This document shows, one piece after another, positions 42,812-55,379 of a stretch of 60,000 nucleotides of DNA. This DNA comes from Takakia lepidozioides (Eukaryota > Streptophyta > Takakiopsida > Takakiales > Takakiaceae): contig CM060732.1 of the NCBI GenBank assembly GCA_030704615.1, positions 66,075,053 to 66,135,052 of the forward strand, written 5' to 3'. Below the pieces are notes generated by a model. It ran no database searches, had not been told where the DNA came from, and saw nothing but the letters and a program-made list of their open reading frames with translations. The position numbers and the translations under genes were made by a program. Numbering within the stretch: the first letter of the stretch is position 1; the number at the start of each line of letters is the position of its first letter.

Positions 42812-45800
42812 GGTGGGCAGCTTCTCATGAGATAAAAGCATGGATTGCAGTCTTTTGAGACCACAAGTCCGTCTGCATGAGTCACCTGAGGCATAGCGTA
42901 GGTGGATGTAAACCCGTCCTGAGAAACGAGTATACTGTCTTCAGCTAACCATTTTTTTAGTTTTACGGATGGTGCTGAATGAGAGAGTTGGCTTAATGAA
43001 AGGCCAGTAAGTTGAGGGTTGGAGCAAGGGCCCTGTATTTTTCTCCTTTGGGGTGGGGTTTGTCTTACTTTGATTGGTGGAACTGTATGTTTACTTGGAG
43101 TGTCTGCAGTAGAGGGTAGGTCGTTGACCTGTTTTGATATTATGCCACTATGTTTTTCGTGGCTGTTGTGAGAGACCAAGCAACAGTGACTGATCAAAGT
43201 GCCACCAATTTCATGTACGAAATGAGAATTTATTCATGCCATTGGATTGCTGGAGTGTTTCCTCAAGTGTAGTTTCTGCCCAACTGCCCTCTGAATTTCA
43301 ATCATGATAAGTATGGAGCTGGTATATTCTCTAACTGGATATATCTTACCGGCAGGTAAATCCAGGTATATATGTCCAGATATAATCTGGTGTAACTGAT
43401 TTTGGCATGCAAATGGATACCTCAATGTTAGGGTACATCTTTATGATATACCCTACATTTACAGGTACCCTCCATCTGTGGATTTTAACTGCCTCTGAAT
43501 TTTTTGTGGCCTGTTCGGAATGGGTGGAACTAGTAACTACCTGCTTGTGTTAAGGATTTCAAATACAAAGTTTACAACTACCTCCATGCAGGTACTTACA
43601 GAATATCCTGCACGAGGGTAGTTGCAAAAACCGGCTGAATTACCCCCATTGGAATAGTTACAAACTACAAACTCCCTACCTCCATAGAAATAGCCATAAT
43701 CACCACACCTAAAATGGATCATTTAAGAAATGTGTGCAGTTTCAGGTGTGCAGTGTCGTCGTATATATTTTTCTGATGTGGGCACATACAAATGAAATTT
43801 AATGCAAAAATAAATAAAATAAAAAATATATATATTTTGCAGTATTGGTGAATATTCAATGTGAAATCATGGAATAACCTTGAATGGACCAGTAGGGGGT
43901 ACTATTTTGAATAGCAAGTACACTTTGTTTGGAGCCAAAGGTGCCCAAAAAGTGTGCCTCCTCTTTCACTTTAGTGATTAAACAACATAGAAACATGGAC
44001 CATGTCAGTTAACTAACATAACCATTTATTGACTAAAGTAATCTCCCACCTTAGAGAAACGGAGGTCCATTTGGATTAAACTCAATCCTGATCGTTGATC
44101 TAGGTGAAACTCAATTGGGATCGTTGATCACGGAATGTGATCCCCTCTCCTACATGTTAAGATTCATTCTTCATTTCTTTGACTTGATAATGCTCTCAAA
44201 GTGCGCGCCGGTGGTTATTAACTTGTCCATTAAGTGGTGTCATCATGATCATGTATGAGTTCATGTATGAGTTAAAAGGGTTCATTGGAGTTCCATTGTG
44301 GCCCACCACATGACCTAATTTGGACCACTTGTGATCAAAGCTCCTTTTAAAGATGGCATATGGTTAGTTTTATGTATTTTTCTAGGGGTCCGTTTTGGGT
44401 ACCGCTCCATTTTAGGTGTTTCTACCTTATATGACAACTAGGGCTAGTAGTGGGACCGTGAGAACTATGTTCATTTTGATTGAAAATATATTTACTGCGA
44501 AAAACAATAGGAACGATGTCAGAATAATGTAATGCAGGCAGCATCAGCTCTTGAACCCTCAAGTGCCCCGCATTTTCAAGCACTGGTGGAAAAACATGAC
44601 CTGGCCCACAAAAAAAAAATAATTGGAGCATCTCTCTGTCCCTTGTAAAACGGACCATTCCCACCTATCCCACCTCCTACCACTAAAAGTTTCATTAAAT
44701 TCCAACCACCAGCTTTGAAGATTATAAAGTGTGGAGTGGGGACGGAAAAAAAAACTTTTCCCCTGGTAGTAGATGCCAGTTTTAAGCTCACATTTGGGCA
44801 GTTTTTTAAATTTTCTTCTCTTTTTCTTTTTTAAAGAAAGGGGAGATAGGCCCTTTTAATCAATTTTTTTTTTTTAAAGGTTCACAAAAAGGTGGAAAAA
44901 ATAACCACCAGGGAGACCGTAAGGCTAACTGAGGGGAATCTCATAGCCTACAAGCTATCTCAAGAGGTAAGAAAACTGAGAAAGGAGAAGACAGATGGTG
45001 CAGCGAGTTGAGAAGAGGGGAGAAGAGTGCCAAGGAGAATGGTGACGAGCAGCAAAATTCTCCAAGCCTAGAGTGAAGAGAGACGAAATTGTCTCATTGT
45101 AATTACCCTGACTGGAAACAGGAACCAGGGTTCTTTTGAGAGTCTCAAAAATGTTGTTCCATGCCTGATAATCGTGTTCTCTGAATTTTTCAATTTTTTC
45201 TGGTATATTATTAAGTGGGCTCCTTTGTAATAACAAATTGGGAGGTCAAATTATTCCTTTTTCTTTCGGCAGGCCAAATATCTCTTCCTAATATTCTACA
45301 AAACAATTCAGCCGTTCAATTCGTAACCCCTCTGGTTGAGGTGTTATGGGCATCCATATGAAGTCCCCAAAAATATTGGACCAATCAGACAATGACATTG
45401 CATTTTTAGGTTCCCTGCCCAAGACTTCAAATGACACCCTATGATATAGATAGCGGTGGAGGCGAGACCGCCTCCGGGGTGTAGCCGGAGCAGTGCCGAG
45501 ACGTGGTAGCATCGAGGGATTCCCTGGTGTCCCGCTATACCCCGTAGCCGGTCAAGCCTCCCCTAACCGAGGTGGTGGTGGGCTACGGCGGGTGACAGGT
45601 CTGTCTAGGACAAGTTAAACACTGCCACATAGGAAAAATGCCTCCAAACCTCGGTTATAGTGCAGGCCTTGGATATTTGGAGCCATAGCCCAGAAGTGTA
45701 TCAGGTTTGGAAGCTCCTCCCCTGCTTTCATGGATGGCCACTCCACCCTCAACCCTATCAAACCCCCGCCCTAGGTTCAGCCCACCCCTCATAAGTTATG

Positions 45801-46228
45801 AGGCGGTTTTCGACTTTCCCACCCCGCATATGTATGGCCTATCCATCGCCGGAAATACACCCGGGATTTTTTAGATGAAGGTGATCTTACCAAAATGTTT
45901 CCAAACTACACTAGGGTAGCCTGTGCCGTTGGCCCAAGTGTCAAGTGTCATCTAAGCCCAAGTCCAACTGCGTCTCCTATGTCGAGCCCCAAGTGCAACC
46001 TCTAGGGTAGCCTGTGCCGTTGGCCCATGTCTGAAGAATTGAAATGTAAGACCAAGTGTGGTTTCCTATGTATCCCAATGCGTCTCCTATGTCAAGGCCT
46101 ATTTAAGCCCAAGTGCAATCTTCTATGTATGCAAGTGCAACTCCCGTGTAGAGGCCCAAGTGTCCACTGTCATCTAAGCCCAAGTGTAATCCAAGTGTAT
46201 CCAAGTGCGTTTCTTATGTAGAGGCCGA
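42812..46228. other. Gene-poor stretch downstream of HD2
   Basis: I find no supported gene here. 43430-43870 is AT-rich with short inverted pieces around 'ggtagt/actacc'. 44750-44880 has A and T runs. Minus-strand frames at 44955-45236 and 45288-45512 ('SDWSNIFGDFIWMPITP') faintly recall a LINE endonuclease, but the match is weak. 45440-45560 is GC-rich with a small stem ('ggaggcgagaccgcctcc'). 45905-46230 is a block of loosely repeated 'cccaagtg', 'tctcctatgt' and 'gtagaggccc' words; within it the phrase 'agggtagcctgtgccgttgg' occurs twice (45912, 46003). Confidence 0.5.
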
Positions 46229-46240
46229 AGTGCAACCTCT

Positions 46241-49200
46241 ACATACTTGAAATTCGTGTTAGCCGTATCTCATTATTTATTTTCCAAATCACCAGGCCTT
46301 GATGGTGTTCTCGTAGAATTCTACAAGGCACTTTGGAGGCACATCTCCAACGATTTCCTGCTCATGGCCAACTACATCTTCCGGGAACAAAGAATGCCCC
46401 CCCACTTATCGCAGGGTGTAATCATTCTCCTTTTCAAGAAAGGAGATAGGACAAACATTGCTAACTATAGACCCATAACCTTGCTCAACGTTGCGTACAA
46501 AATTATAGCGAAAGCCTTGGCATTGCGCCTGCAGCCCCATCTCCCATCCATCATTCGACCTAGCCAGACCGGATTCATTAAAGGAAGGTTCATCCTTGAT
46601 AACTTACTTCTCACACAAGAAATACCCTTCTATGCGCAGGAAACAAACCAGGCCATAGCCTTATTTCTTCTCGATTTTGAGAAGGCCTTTGACAGGGTGG
46701 AGTGGTCATTCCTCTTGGGGGCTCTCCACAGAATCGGCCTTCCTCAATATTTCTGCAATCAGGTCACCACTCTTCTCATGGGCTCAACAAGTAGAGTCCT
46801 CATCAACGGATACCTTTCCAAACCTTTCTCCCTTCTTTGATCTGTTCGCCAGGGATGCCCTCTCTCCCCCTTTCTCTTTCTCATAGCAATAGACACCCTG
46901 GGCCACATGTTACAGGTTAATAGAAGCATCTATGGCCTAAATATCATAAATCATGTAACTCATCAACCTTCTCAAATTGTAGAATCAATGTTTGCAGATG
47001 ATACCTTCTTGGCCCTACAAGCCTCTCAAACCAACTTGGACAATGCATATATCACCTTGCAAACTTTCTGTTCAGCTTCTGGTTTCAAAGTAAATTGGAG
47101 CAAGACATGTGCGCTGCTAGTGGGGGATACTTCCAGATCTCTGCTAGGTAGAGTACCCAACTGGGGTCAAGACAAGGGACTCCACTGGCTCAAACCAGAG
47201 GAAACCACAACCCTACTAGGCTATACCTTCGGGTTAGACATCTCAGACCAGCAAAGATTTACTCCAACCCTAACAAAGCTCAAGTCCAAAATGGCGTATT
47301 GGGGCTCCCACCATCTATCCATCACGGGAAAAGCCATCGTGGTGAATCAGGTCCTGGATGCAGGCATCTGGTTCAACGCCTCTGCATGGAGACCAGCAGC
47401 CACTTACATCAAAGAGGTCAAAAAACTCATTCGCAACTTCATTTGGGGAGCACGCAAAGCGGCGGAAAAAAAGAGACCACAAGTATCCTGGAAACCGATT
47501 TGCATGCCCAAGAAAAAGGAGGGCCTCGGCATCATTGATCCAGAAACTCAAATTACGGCACTTCTAGCCAAATGGATTCCAAGGTTTATGGGACCAGAAA
47601 GGGGTGCCTGGAAATCCTTGGTTTTTTAATAACATCACATCGGCCTCGCCTCTCAAATCATGCCCCTGGTTCCCATCTCTAAGATGGATAGCAAATGGTT
47701 TTAGACATAAACCAGTGGGCTCCCCCCTGTGGAGATCCATTTGGATGTCTTGGTCCAGGCTTCGCCCCTTCTTATCCAAGATGCAACCAACCTCTTATGA
47801 GGAAACCCTACGTCAACCACTATTCCTCAACACCAACAACCCCACCCCTGCTCAGAGAGGCCTGGCTAGAAAATGGTCTTCCTAGGACTTCAAAGAAATT
47901 AGGAGGGTGGCTGATATCTGGAAGGACAACACCTTTGTGTCCAAAGACCACATTTCTTCCATTCTAGGGAAAATCAAAGCCAACAATTCCTGCGATTGCT
48001 TGATTCAGGAGACTTCAGGCCAGTGGCTGCCCAATCTCCAAGCAAGGCCCAGTGTTCCTACCACCAATTTCTGGACTCTAGGCATTATACAATCAAACAT
48101 AACCATCCTCTTTGTCACCGAATCCAATCCTATTCATTACAAGGGATTTCCCTTTTTGGTCAACACTGACACCTTGAGGCTCAACCTTCAAAGCAGCTAC
48201 CCCCTCACATTTGACCGATTCACACACACACCCATCAGGATTTGTTGGTGGTCTTCCCCTTTACGGGAAATGGACCCCCTCCCATCCTTCAACATTCCCC
48301 TGACCTCCTGATTGCTTCCGAGACCTTCGTGTGGATATCAGACAGGCCTCTGGCGGACCTGGAGTTCGATCCAAAAGAGTGGGAATGGTCATTCGCCCGC
48401 TCCAAATCTCCATTCTTGGATTACACAACCAAAAAAGCCTACAGGGCACTATTAAACCCACAGCCACTGCAATCCAAATGGAATGATCGGTGGAGCCACT
48501 TCAACTTTACAAACGAAAACTGGAATTCCATATGGGCCACTATCTGGAACAAAACGAGACCGCGAAGATCGCTGCCTTTCTGTGGTAGATAGCAAAAAGG
48601 GTGTTGAAAGTCGGAGAGTGGCTGGGGTGCAATGAAGCCCTCCTGTGCAGATGTTGCTCATAGGCTGTTATGGAAACCCTCGAGCATTGCCTGCTGCATT
48701 GCCAAGCACCTGCTATTCTCTGGCCCAAGGTAAAGAGTTTCTATAGACCGTGGAATCAATGCTCTATATCCCAAATTCACATTCTTCTAAACTATGACCA
48801 GAGCTCCAAAACCAGAGCGCTACCCTGCCCAGTATTTGATACTCTTCGGAGCTCAACACTCTGGCACATTTGGAAAGCAAGATGCAATAGAACTTACTCT
48901 GCTAGAACTTGTGGAATATCTGCCCTGCTCACCAACGTTTACCAGGACCTTCAAATTGAGGCTAGAAGGGCTTGGAAAACACTGTGTGCAGATGTTAAAA
49001 GAGCGCCACGACAGGCAGGTGCGCTCCACAGTACCTTTACCTCGACATGGGGGAGGGAGGGCATCCTATGCTACAGCTCCAGCCCAGACAGTTGCCTATG
49101 GAATGTCCTGCCCCCGACTGCCTGGAGGGACATCTGCGGCACCGTCCACAGCACCACCGGAGTTTGATAGAGACATAAATTGGAAGCATATCAAGCAGTC

Positions 49201-49479
49201 ATCAAAAGTCTCAAAGCTCAGCTTTCGCTGATCAATGGGCTACTTGGTAGTCCGCAGAAAGCGACTCACAACTGCACCCCACGTTCTTAACGGATTCGGA
49301 TGATCTTCTCTATAAGTGACACTGATCTTTTTGCATAAGTTTGGTTTTAAGGTCGTTGTGTGTGCCTTATGGTGTAAACGAGGGTTTTAATTTTTTCCCC
49401 TCTAATAATTATAGAATAAAGCTTCAGGGTCTCTGTCCCTGTTATGTTAAATAAAAAAATAAAAAGTAAAAGTAAAAAA
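46241..49479 (+). mobile_element. 5'-truncated L1-type LINE with poly-A tail
   Basis: The element has reverse transcriptase, C-terminal region and tail. It starts abruptly within RT block 1 ('SKSPGLDGVLVEFYK'). The RT continues with 'FKKGDRTNIANYRPITLLN', 'QTGFIKGRFILDN', 'FLLDFEKAFDRVEW', then a TGA at 46838-46840 just before 'SVRQGCPLSPFLFLIA', and the catalytic box 'FADD' (usual YADD/FADD). Later come 'LLGYTFG', 'IWGARKAAEKKRP', and a zf-RVT-like end ('METLEHCLLHCQAPAILW', 'LWHIWKARCNR'), with frameshifts near 47600, 47880, 48310 and 48590. The endonuclease is missing. The tail is A-rich (49447-49479). Candidate target duplications are 'gtgcaacctct' (46230) and 'gttcaacatct' (49480), 9 of 11 alike. 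It is dead but fairly young. Confidence 0.93.
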
Positions 49480-49975
49480 GTTCAACATCTCCCACACCGC
49501 AGGTCCAAAAATCGTGAGACCAAGCCCGTGCACCCCTCCTCATTGAGGGCTTTCCAACGGTACCAAGTACCAGGGCTTGGGCCTCGCGGTTTGGGACATC
49601 TCAAATCTACAAAACAAAACAAACGACTCGCTTCATATATTGGTAGCATATTCCATTTGTTCTAAGTCCTTTGTCGGTGTGCCAAGTGCTTTCAGTGCTT
49701 TCAAGCATATGTGGGACACTGCCTTGAATTTTTCCAAGTCATGTATTTGCTGTCAACATATGCACCCCTTTTCAAGTCTTCATATTGTCTTTGTGATTTG
49801 ATCTCACACATTTTGGTGCCGACATGTCAATTCCAGCAAAGGTGCCAATTTTTTGCCAACAGGAACAATGTGGCAGTAGCAAGCTGGGATTACAGTCTTC
49901 CAGGTTGCCGTTGTGCTTGCTGTTGCATTATGGCTATAACATACAGACTCGGATTTTGCTGAGGGGAGGAAGGCA

Positions 49976-50519
49976 GGGATTCGCAGGTGCGCAGGGGCAA
50001 CAACACCGGTAAATTGAACAGTCTTTGACAAGCAAGGCGAGGTGGCTGCAGCTGTGGCAGATACTTCTGCTATTGTGAGTCAATGCTTGCCACTGTCTGT
50101 GGGGTAGTGGTATCTGTATGCAGTTATGGCATTCCATGAAACAACCCCTATCCAAACATCGTTGTGGAATGCTCATGAAGCAGAGGCCAAGACAGGGGAC
50201 AGACAGGATGTGATGGTGTGCTTGCTTTGCTGTAATTCATTTGCACCCATAGAAGTCCAGATTGCGTATGCACGCTAATATCCTGGAGTTACATCCCCCT
50301 CACTACAAGAAGGGAAGTGACAATCAGGGGCAATGAAACACATCTCTGGTATGAGAGGATGTAGCTTTACAAGTGTTACATGTCAGGGGTGGGCACAATG
50401 TGGGCAGGAGGTGCATTTGACGCCTGAATGGATCACTCAGTTTGCAGAGGCTATCAGATGCGCACCTATTGTCATGCTTGATGCCAATCTGCTGCCCTTA
50501 GTTGATGTTTGTGTGAAGG
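49976..50519 (+). pseudogene. Broken pfkB-family (pseudouridine-kinase-like) gene remnant
   Basis: Two exon-like pieces fit plant pfkB proteins of the pseudouridine kinase type. 49976-50074 reads 'GIRRCAGATTPVN' then a stop (TGA, 50016-50018), then 'TVFDKQGEVAAAVADTSAI' and a GTGAGT donor. 50408-50519 follows a 'tgggcag' acceptor and reads 'EVHLTPEWITQFAEAIRCAP' then 'IVMLDANLLPL'. Family members carry the same order (GI-RC-G-TTPV, FD--GE-AAAVA, LTPEWI--F, AP---DANL). The rest of the kinase, with its ATP site, is not visible in this window. The in-frame stop makes a pseudogene likely. It lies just upstream of the PPR-DYW gene, on the same strand. Identification is from memory of the family and is moderately sure. 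Confidence 0.6.
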
Positions 50520-50994
50520 GATATCTCGAAAACCCGAACTAGTTATCTTTACAGGGTCTGCTCCTTCCTTTTCTCCTGGAAATGTCTACATCCTGAGACA
50601 AGCATTGCAGTCAAAGTCCTCAGGTTTGATGTCTGGGCCAGTCAGGCCTGGAAACAAGATAGAGACAGAGAATGGTAGCAGGAACTCTGCAATGACAGTC
50701 AGCACACAGAGTACGGTTCGAAACCGTGGTTCATCTCTTGAGGGAGCTATCGCAAGCCTGGATAGTCTTCACTTAGAAAATGTTGCCCTCTCTGGCTATG
50801 CAATCTAGCAACAGTGACAGCCGGAAATACAGAAATTCCAAAATGGCTGCCGGACCTCTTCTTCAAGAGAATAATGATTATCCCGCCAGAGGCTTGATGA
50901 ACTGCATCGGCAAGTATGGTACTCCCTGCCCTTTCCAGGCTACATAAATTACCAGTACTTAGAAGAGCAAGACCAGTTTTGGAGAGAATGTAGT

Positions 50995-53400
50995 GTGCCA
51001 ACTATGAAAGCACAGTGTCTCATGCGAGGGTGGCAGTGCATCAAAGACACCCAAGGCTCTGTGTTCTGCAGGATGGCAGGTTTGAACCAGGCATTGTTTT
51101 ATGAGTCAGGCACCTCCACCGCAACCAGTGCTTTTCAAAGAGGACCAAGAGAGGCAGTCAACAAGAACTTTTCTCCCACTGTTGCCGATGTGAGGACACT
51201 ATGTAAGGGGGGACAACTGAAAGAGGCCCTGCAAATGTTGAACCAGGGAGGTCATTTGGCAGACTCTTTTACTTATGTCTGTCTTATCCAGGAGTGCATC
51301 AAGATAAAAGGCTTAGCAGAGGGAAAGCAGGTACATGCGCACATTATCCAAAGTGGGTTCAAGCCAAACATCTTTGTCCTCAACTCCATTGTCAACATGT
51401 ATGCCAAGTGCGGGAGTGTGGTAGATGCCCGTCTGGTGTTTGACAAAATGCTTGAACGAGATATTTTTACATGGAATACAATGATGGCAGGATATGCCAG
51501 GCATGGATGTGGTAGGGAGGCCTTGAAGATTTATGAGCAAATGATACAGGAAGGGGAGATGCCCAACAAGGTCACATACACTTGCGTTGTCAATGCATGT
51601 GCGAGCCTGGCAACCCTGGAAAAGGGCAAAGAGGTTCATGCTGACATTATCAAGGCTGGGATTAAGCTAGATATCATTCTTGACACTGCCATTGCTGACA
51701 TGTATGCCAAATGTGGGAGCATGAAGGATGCACGGCAAGTGTTTGACAATATGGCTCAACGAAATGTGGTCTCATGGAATGTGATGATTGCAGGATATTC
51801 CCAGCATGGCTGTGCTAGGGAGGCCCTGCAACTATTAGACCAAATGCAAACAGAAGGCTTGAAGCCCAATGTGGTGTCATGGAGTGCGGTGATTGCAGGA
51901 TATGCTCAGCACGGGCAAGGTAAGGAGGCTTTTGAAATCTATGAGCAAATGAGACAAAAAGGGTTCATGCCCAACAAGGTCACGTTCATCTGCATTCTTA
52001 ATGCATGTTCAAGCCTTGCAGCCCTTGACAAGGGTGTGGAGGTCCATGCTGAAATTACAAAAGCTAGAATTGAGCCAGATATTATTCTGGAGAACACTCT
52101 TGTTGACATGTATGGAAAATGTGGGAGCGTAAAGGATGCACGTCGAGTATTCAATAATATGGCTGAACGAGATGTAGTCTCATGGAGTGCAATGATCTCA
52201 GGATATGCTCAGCATGGGTGTGGTAGGGAGGCTTTGGCGATGTATGAGCAAATGATCTCAGAAGAGGTGAGGCCTGATAAGGTGACATTCACTTGCATTC
52301 TGAAGGCATGTGCCAGCCTGGCAGTCCTGGAAAAGGGGAAGGAGGTCCATGCCGACATCATGAAAGCCAGAATTGAGCCAGATATCATGTTGGAGAACAC
52401 CCTCGTTGATATGTATTCCAAATGTGGGAGCGTGAGGGATGCACGTCAAGTGTTCAACAACATGGCTGAACGAGATGTTGTTTCATGGAGTACAATGATT
52501 GCAGGATATGCCCAGCATGGGTGTGGTATGGAAGCCTTACAACTATTTGAACAAATGATACAGGAAGGTTTGAAGCCAGACAGTATCAGCTTTACATGTC
52601 TTCTCTCTGCATGTAGTCATATGGGTCTAGTGGAGGAGGCCTGCTGCTACTTTGATGTAATGAGACAAGATCATGACCTTACTCCTACAGAGGAGCATTT
52701 TGGCTGCATGGTTGACCTTCTTGGTCGTGCAGGCCGACTGCATGAGGCAGAGGACTTCATTCGCCACATGCCAATTGAACCACATGCTGCAGTTTGGGGG
52801 GCCTTGCTTGGTGCCTGCAGAATTCATGACAATGTGGAGGTGGCAGAACGAGCGGCCAAATGCCTTCTCAAGTGGGATCCACAAGATGCGGCAAGTTATG
52901 TCCTACTTTCAAACATCTATGCTGCAGCCGGCAGGTGGGACGATGTTGCAAAGGTGAGAAAAATGATGAAGGACAGAGGTGTGACAAAGGAGCCAGGTCG
53001 CTGCTGCATTGTTGTTGACAACAGGGTGCATACATTTGTTGTAGATGACAAATCACATCCACAAATTGAGGACATCCATGCTGAGCTGAAGATACTGTCT
53101 CGGCAGATGAAGAAGGCGGGGTATGTGCCTGACAAGCAGTTTGTGTTGCATAATATTGAGGAAGAGCAAAAGGAGCTTTCCCTCTGCTACCACAGTGAGA
53201 AGCTGGCCATTGCTTTTGGGCTCATCAACACCTCCCCTGGGATGCCTCTCTGTCTCATCAAGAATCTTCGGGTGTGTGGTGACTGCCACACGGCCACCAG
53301 GTTCATCTCAAAGGTTGTTGGGCGAGCAATTGTTGTTCGGGATGGCAACCGCTTTCACCACTTTCGAGATGGGGTTTGTTCTTGTGGGGATTACTGGTGA
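50995..53400 (+). CDS. PPR-DYW protein, intact (organellar RNA editing factor)
   Basis: A single exon of 801 aa. About residues 60-500 are tandem PLS PPR motifs ('MYAKCGSVVDARLVF', 'RDIFTWNTMMAGYARHGCG', 'KEVHADIIKAGIK'), followed by S2/E motifs ('[20 protein letters not shown]', '[18 protein letters not shown]', 'AASYVLLSNIYAAAGRWDDV'). The DYW deaminase domain (about 665-801) has the zinc/catalytic HSE (733-735), the CGDCH zinc motif (761-765), a second Cys pair in 'VCSCGDYW', and the exact DYW end. All catalytic residues are present. Such proteins choose and deaminate specific C residues in chloroplast or mitochondrial transcripts. ATG 50995 is the longest start; the first ~50 residues are not a clear transit peptide, so the true start could differ. 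It is the nearest intact relative of the dead copies at 0.6-16.7 kb. Confidence 0.96.
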   Translation: MPTMKAQCLMRGWQCIKDTQGSVFCRMAGLNQALFYESGTSTATSAFQRGPREAVNKNFSPTVADVRTLCKGGQLKEALQMLNQGGHLADSFTYVCLIQECIKIKGLAEGKQVHAHIIQSGFKPNIFVLNSIVNMYAKCGSVVDARLVFDKMLERDIFTWNTMMAGYARHGCGREALKIYEQMIQEGEMPNKVTYTCVVNACASLATLEKGKEVHADIIKAGIKLDIILDTAIADMYAKCGSMKDARQVFDNMAQRNVVSWNVMIAGYSQHGCAREALQLLDQMQTEGLKPNVVSWSAVIAGYAQHGQGKEAFEIYEQMRQKGFMPNKVTFICILNACSSLAALDKGVEVHAEITKARIEPDIILENTLVDMYGKCGSVKDARRVFNNMAERDVVSWSAMISGYAQHGCGREALAMYEQMISEEVRPDKVTFTCILKACASLAVLEKGKEVHADIMKARIEPDIMLENTLVDMYSKCGSVRDARQVFNNMAERDVVSWSTMIAGYAQHGCGMEALQLFEQMIQEGLKPDSISFTCLLSACSHMGLVEEACCYFDVMRQDHDLTPTEEHFGCMVDLLGRAGRLHEAEDFIRHMPIEPHAAVWGALLGACRIHDNVEVAERAAKCLLKWDPQDAASYVLLSNIYAAAGRWDDVAKVRKMMKDRGVTKEPGRCCIVVDNRVHTFVVDDKSHPQIEDIHAELKILSRQMKKAGYVPDKQFVLHNIEEEQKELSLCYHSEKLAIAFGLINTSPGMPLCLIKNLRVCGDCHTATRFISKVVGRAIVVRDGNRFHHFRDGVCSCGDYW

Positions 53401-53726
53401 AACCAGCCACACACATGAAAAGAAGTGCATCCATTCGAACGCCTGGGGGTGTAAATCTTATCTTTAGTACTTTGTGCAAAATGCAAAGTTGAATGGAATG
53501 TGACAGACTCTTTCTCTGTGACACACTGTTCGTGATCACAAATGCAGTATAAGTAACAAAACAGCACAGACATGACAATACTACACGCCACATGAAACAT
53601 GATCCAAGATCACGACAGTGAAGAATTGCGAACATATGTCCACAAATAGAGATATGTGGGTGCGGAGGCAAAGCTGCGTCTGTGTCCCTGACGTGTTCTC
53701 CAAGTTGCAGTTTAAGCAAGGCTCAT

Positions 53727-54690
53727 GGGGGAGGTATCATTGTATCATCCAGGCGTTGAAGACAACTTTGCATTTGAACACATGTTTTCAATCGCAGGCA
53801 GGATCCACCTTGAGAAAGAACCTTTGGAGCAACTCAGTTTATTTGGCCCACTGTGGAAGACATTCACTGGTTGCTTTGAGGTACTTACCCTCATGACAAG
53901 TTTGCATGGTTTATATGCAGTGGAAGCAATGTAACTGGCAGGTACTTTGCGCAGGGGGCATTGGAGCAATGAATTGCCAAAACTTGTCCGCGTGGTTGGT
54001 TCCTTAACACTAATTGTGCAGTCTTGCATGGATCACAGACAGACAGTATCTGTTAGAGAGACATCGTACGTCTTCACAGGGTTATTCTGCAGGCCGTGCA
54101 GTTCCAAGTCCTCAAAAGAATGTGGAAAAAGCATTTCTTTCCAAGTACTGGTCTCATTGGCAAGCTGATCATACAGGTAGAAGGTAGGCCCTGCTGAACG
54201 AGTATTTCAAAAGTGATGTTGTTTCATAAACTTGTCTTTTAGGGTGGGTTCAGGGATAAGTGATAGCCAGTCTGAAGAAAATCACATGCACACTTCATAC
54301 TTAGACACAATATGGAAGGTTGACGTAGATCACCATTTCTTTGATCACTGCAGGTACCATCCATGCCAAGTAGCCTAAATGACTTATCTGGCATGCCCTT
54401 ATAAGTTCGTGACCTGGTGCTTACTAGGAATTCTGACCCACTTGCAAACTTACATTGTTGGCTATGCAATCAACTCCCAGCATTCACAAGTTCTAATTTC
54501 ACATTATCTTTCCTTCTTGAATACTTGTATGGGCAATCTGATGATCATGGATTTGCTGTCAAGCAGACAGGCTGTGGTCCTGGGACAAGCAATACAGCCA
54601 GCCAGATGTCTATGGGCAGGGATGGCCTCACTGACTGAAATTGTAAATCAAGCAAACTGTTTGCTGGGCACCTCTAGCACTGCGTAGTGG
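53727..54690 (+). other. Exon-like islands, gene unidentified
   Basis: Short open stretches with splice-like borders follow the PPR gene. One ends at a GT near 53880 ('IHLEKEPLEQLSLFGPLWKT', 'FTGCFE'). One lies at about 54093-54177 after 'attctgcag' ('AVQFQVLKRMWKKHFFPSTG', 'LIGKLIIQ') before 'gtagaagg'. One lies near 54510-54640 ('YLYGQSDDHGFAVKQ'). They read like real protein but I cannot name a family or join them in one frame. They may be remains of a gene that once ran through this region. The stretch 54690-55380 shows only a GA-rich tract (55298-55330). Confidence 0.3.
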
Positions 54691-55379
54691 ATCTGACCTT
54701 GTGTTGGTCCTTACCTTCGATAGCTGCCAAACTGGGGCATATACAAATCATATCATGCTCTAAATCATCATGTTTAATGACTGCACATCTGAGAGAAGCA
54801 GTCATATTCAGCTCAAAAATATGTGCTTGTAGTCTTGCAAGTATAGTCTGCGCCATGGACAGCACGAAGACTCAAGCGTGAGGGGAATAAGGCAGGCGCG
54901 TAAAGTTCATGGAGAGTACGGCAGGTGTTGCATGCTCACTCTAAGTGTGCCCTCCAGCACCAATGGCTTCTCAATCAATACCTGGGGTCTTTGTGTGAGG
55001 AGGCATAGCCCGATGTATAGTCATGTGAAGTGTTGACTCTTGCTTACTGCAGGTACCAAGCAGGAAAGGCTGCATCATCTTCCTACATATCTGCACCAAG
55101 TGTACAACGTGAGTTGATAATTTTATAAGCACCAATTTTGCAGCCTTTTTCTTAAGGACAGTGACAGCAAAGGCAAACTCTGATCTGATCACAGTGGATA
55201 TGAAAAACTATTTGGGGTGAGACTGTATTTGTTTCCCATAACCTTGTGGCCATAGACCCGCACGCAGTAGTTTGGACAGAACAAGAGGGAGTGTTTGAGG
55301 AGAGTGAGAGAGAGAGAGGGAGAGAAGGTGAGAACAACACGAACTGGAACAGTGTGGCCTCACATGGATATTCTAGAAT

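Noticed and set aside
44955-45512. LINE endonuclease on the minus strand
   Set aside because: 'SDWSNIFGDFIWMP' recalls the GDFN motif of LINE endonucleases, but the Asn is missing, the rest does not align, and frames break at once.
45930-46240. Telomere-like or satellite repeat
   Set aside because: The 'cccaagtg' words are irregular in spacing and sequence. No fixed unit can be defined by eye.
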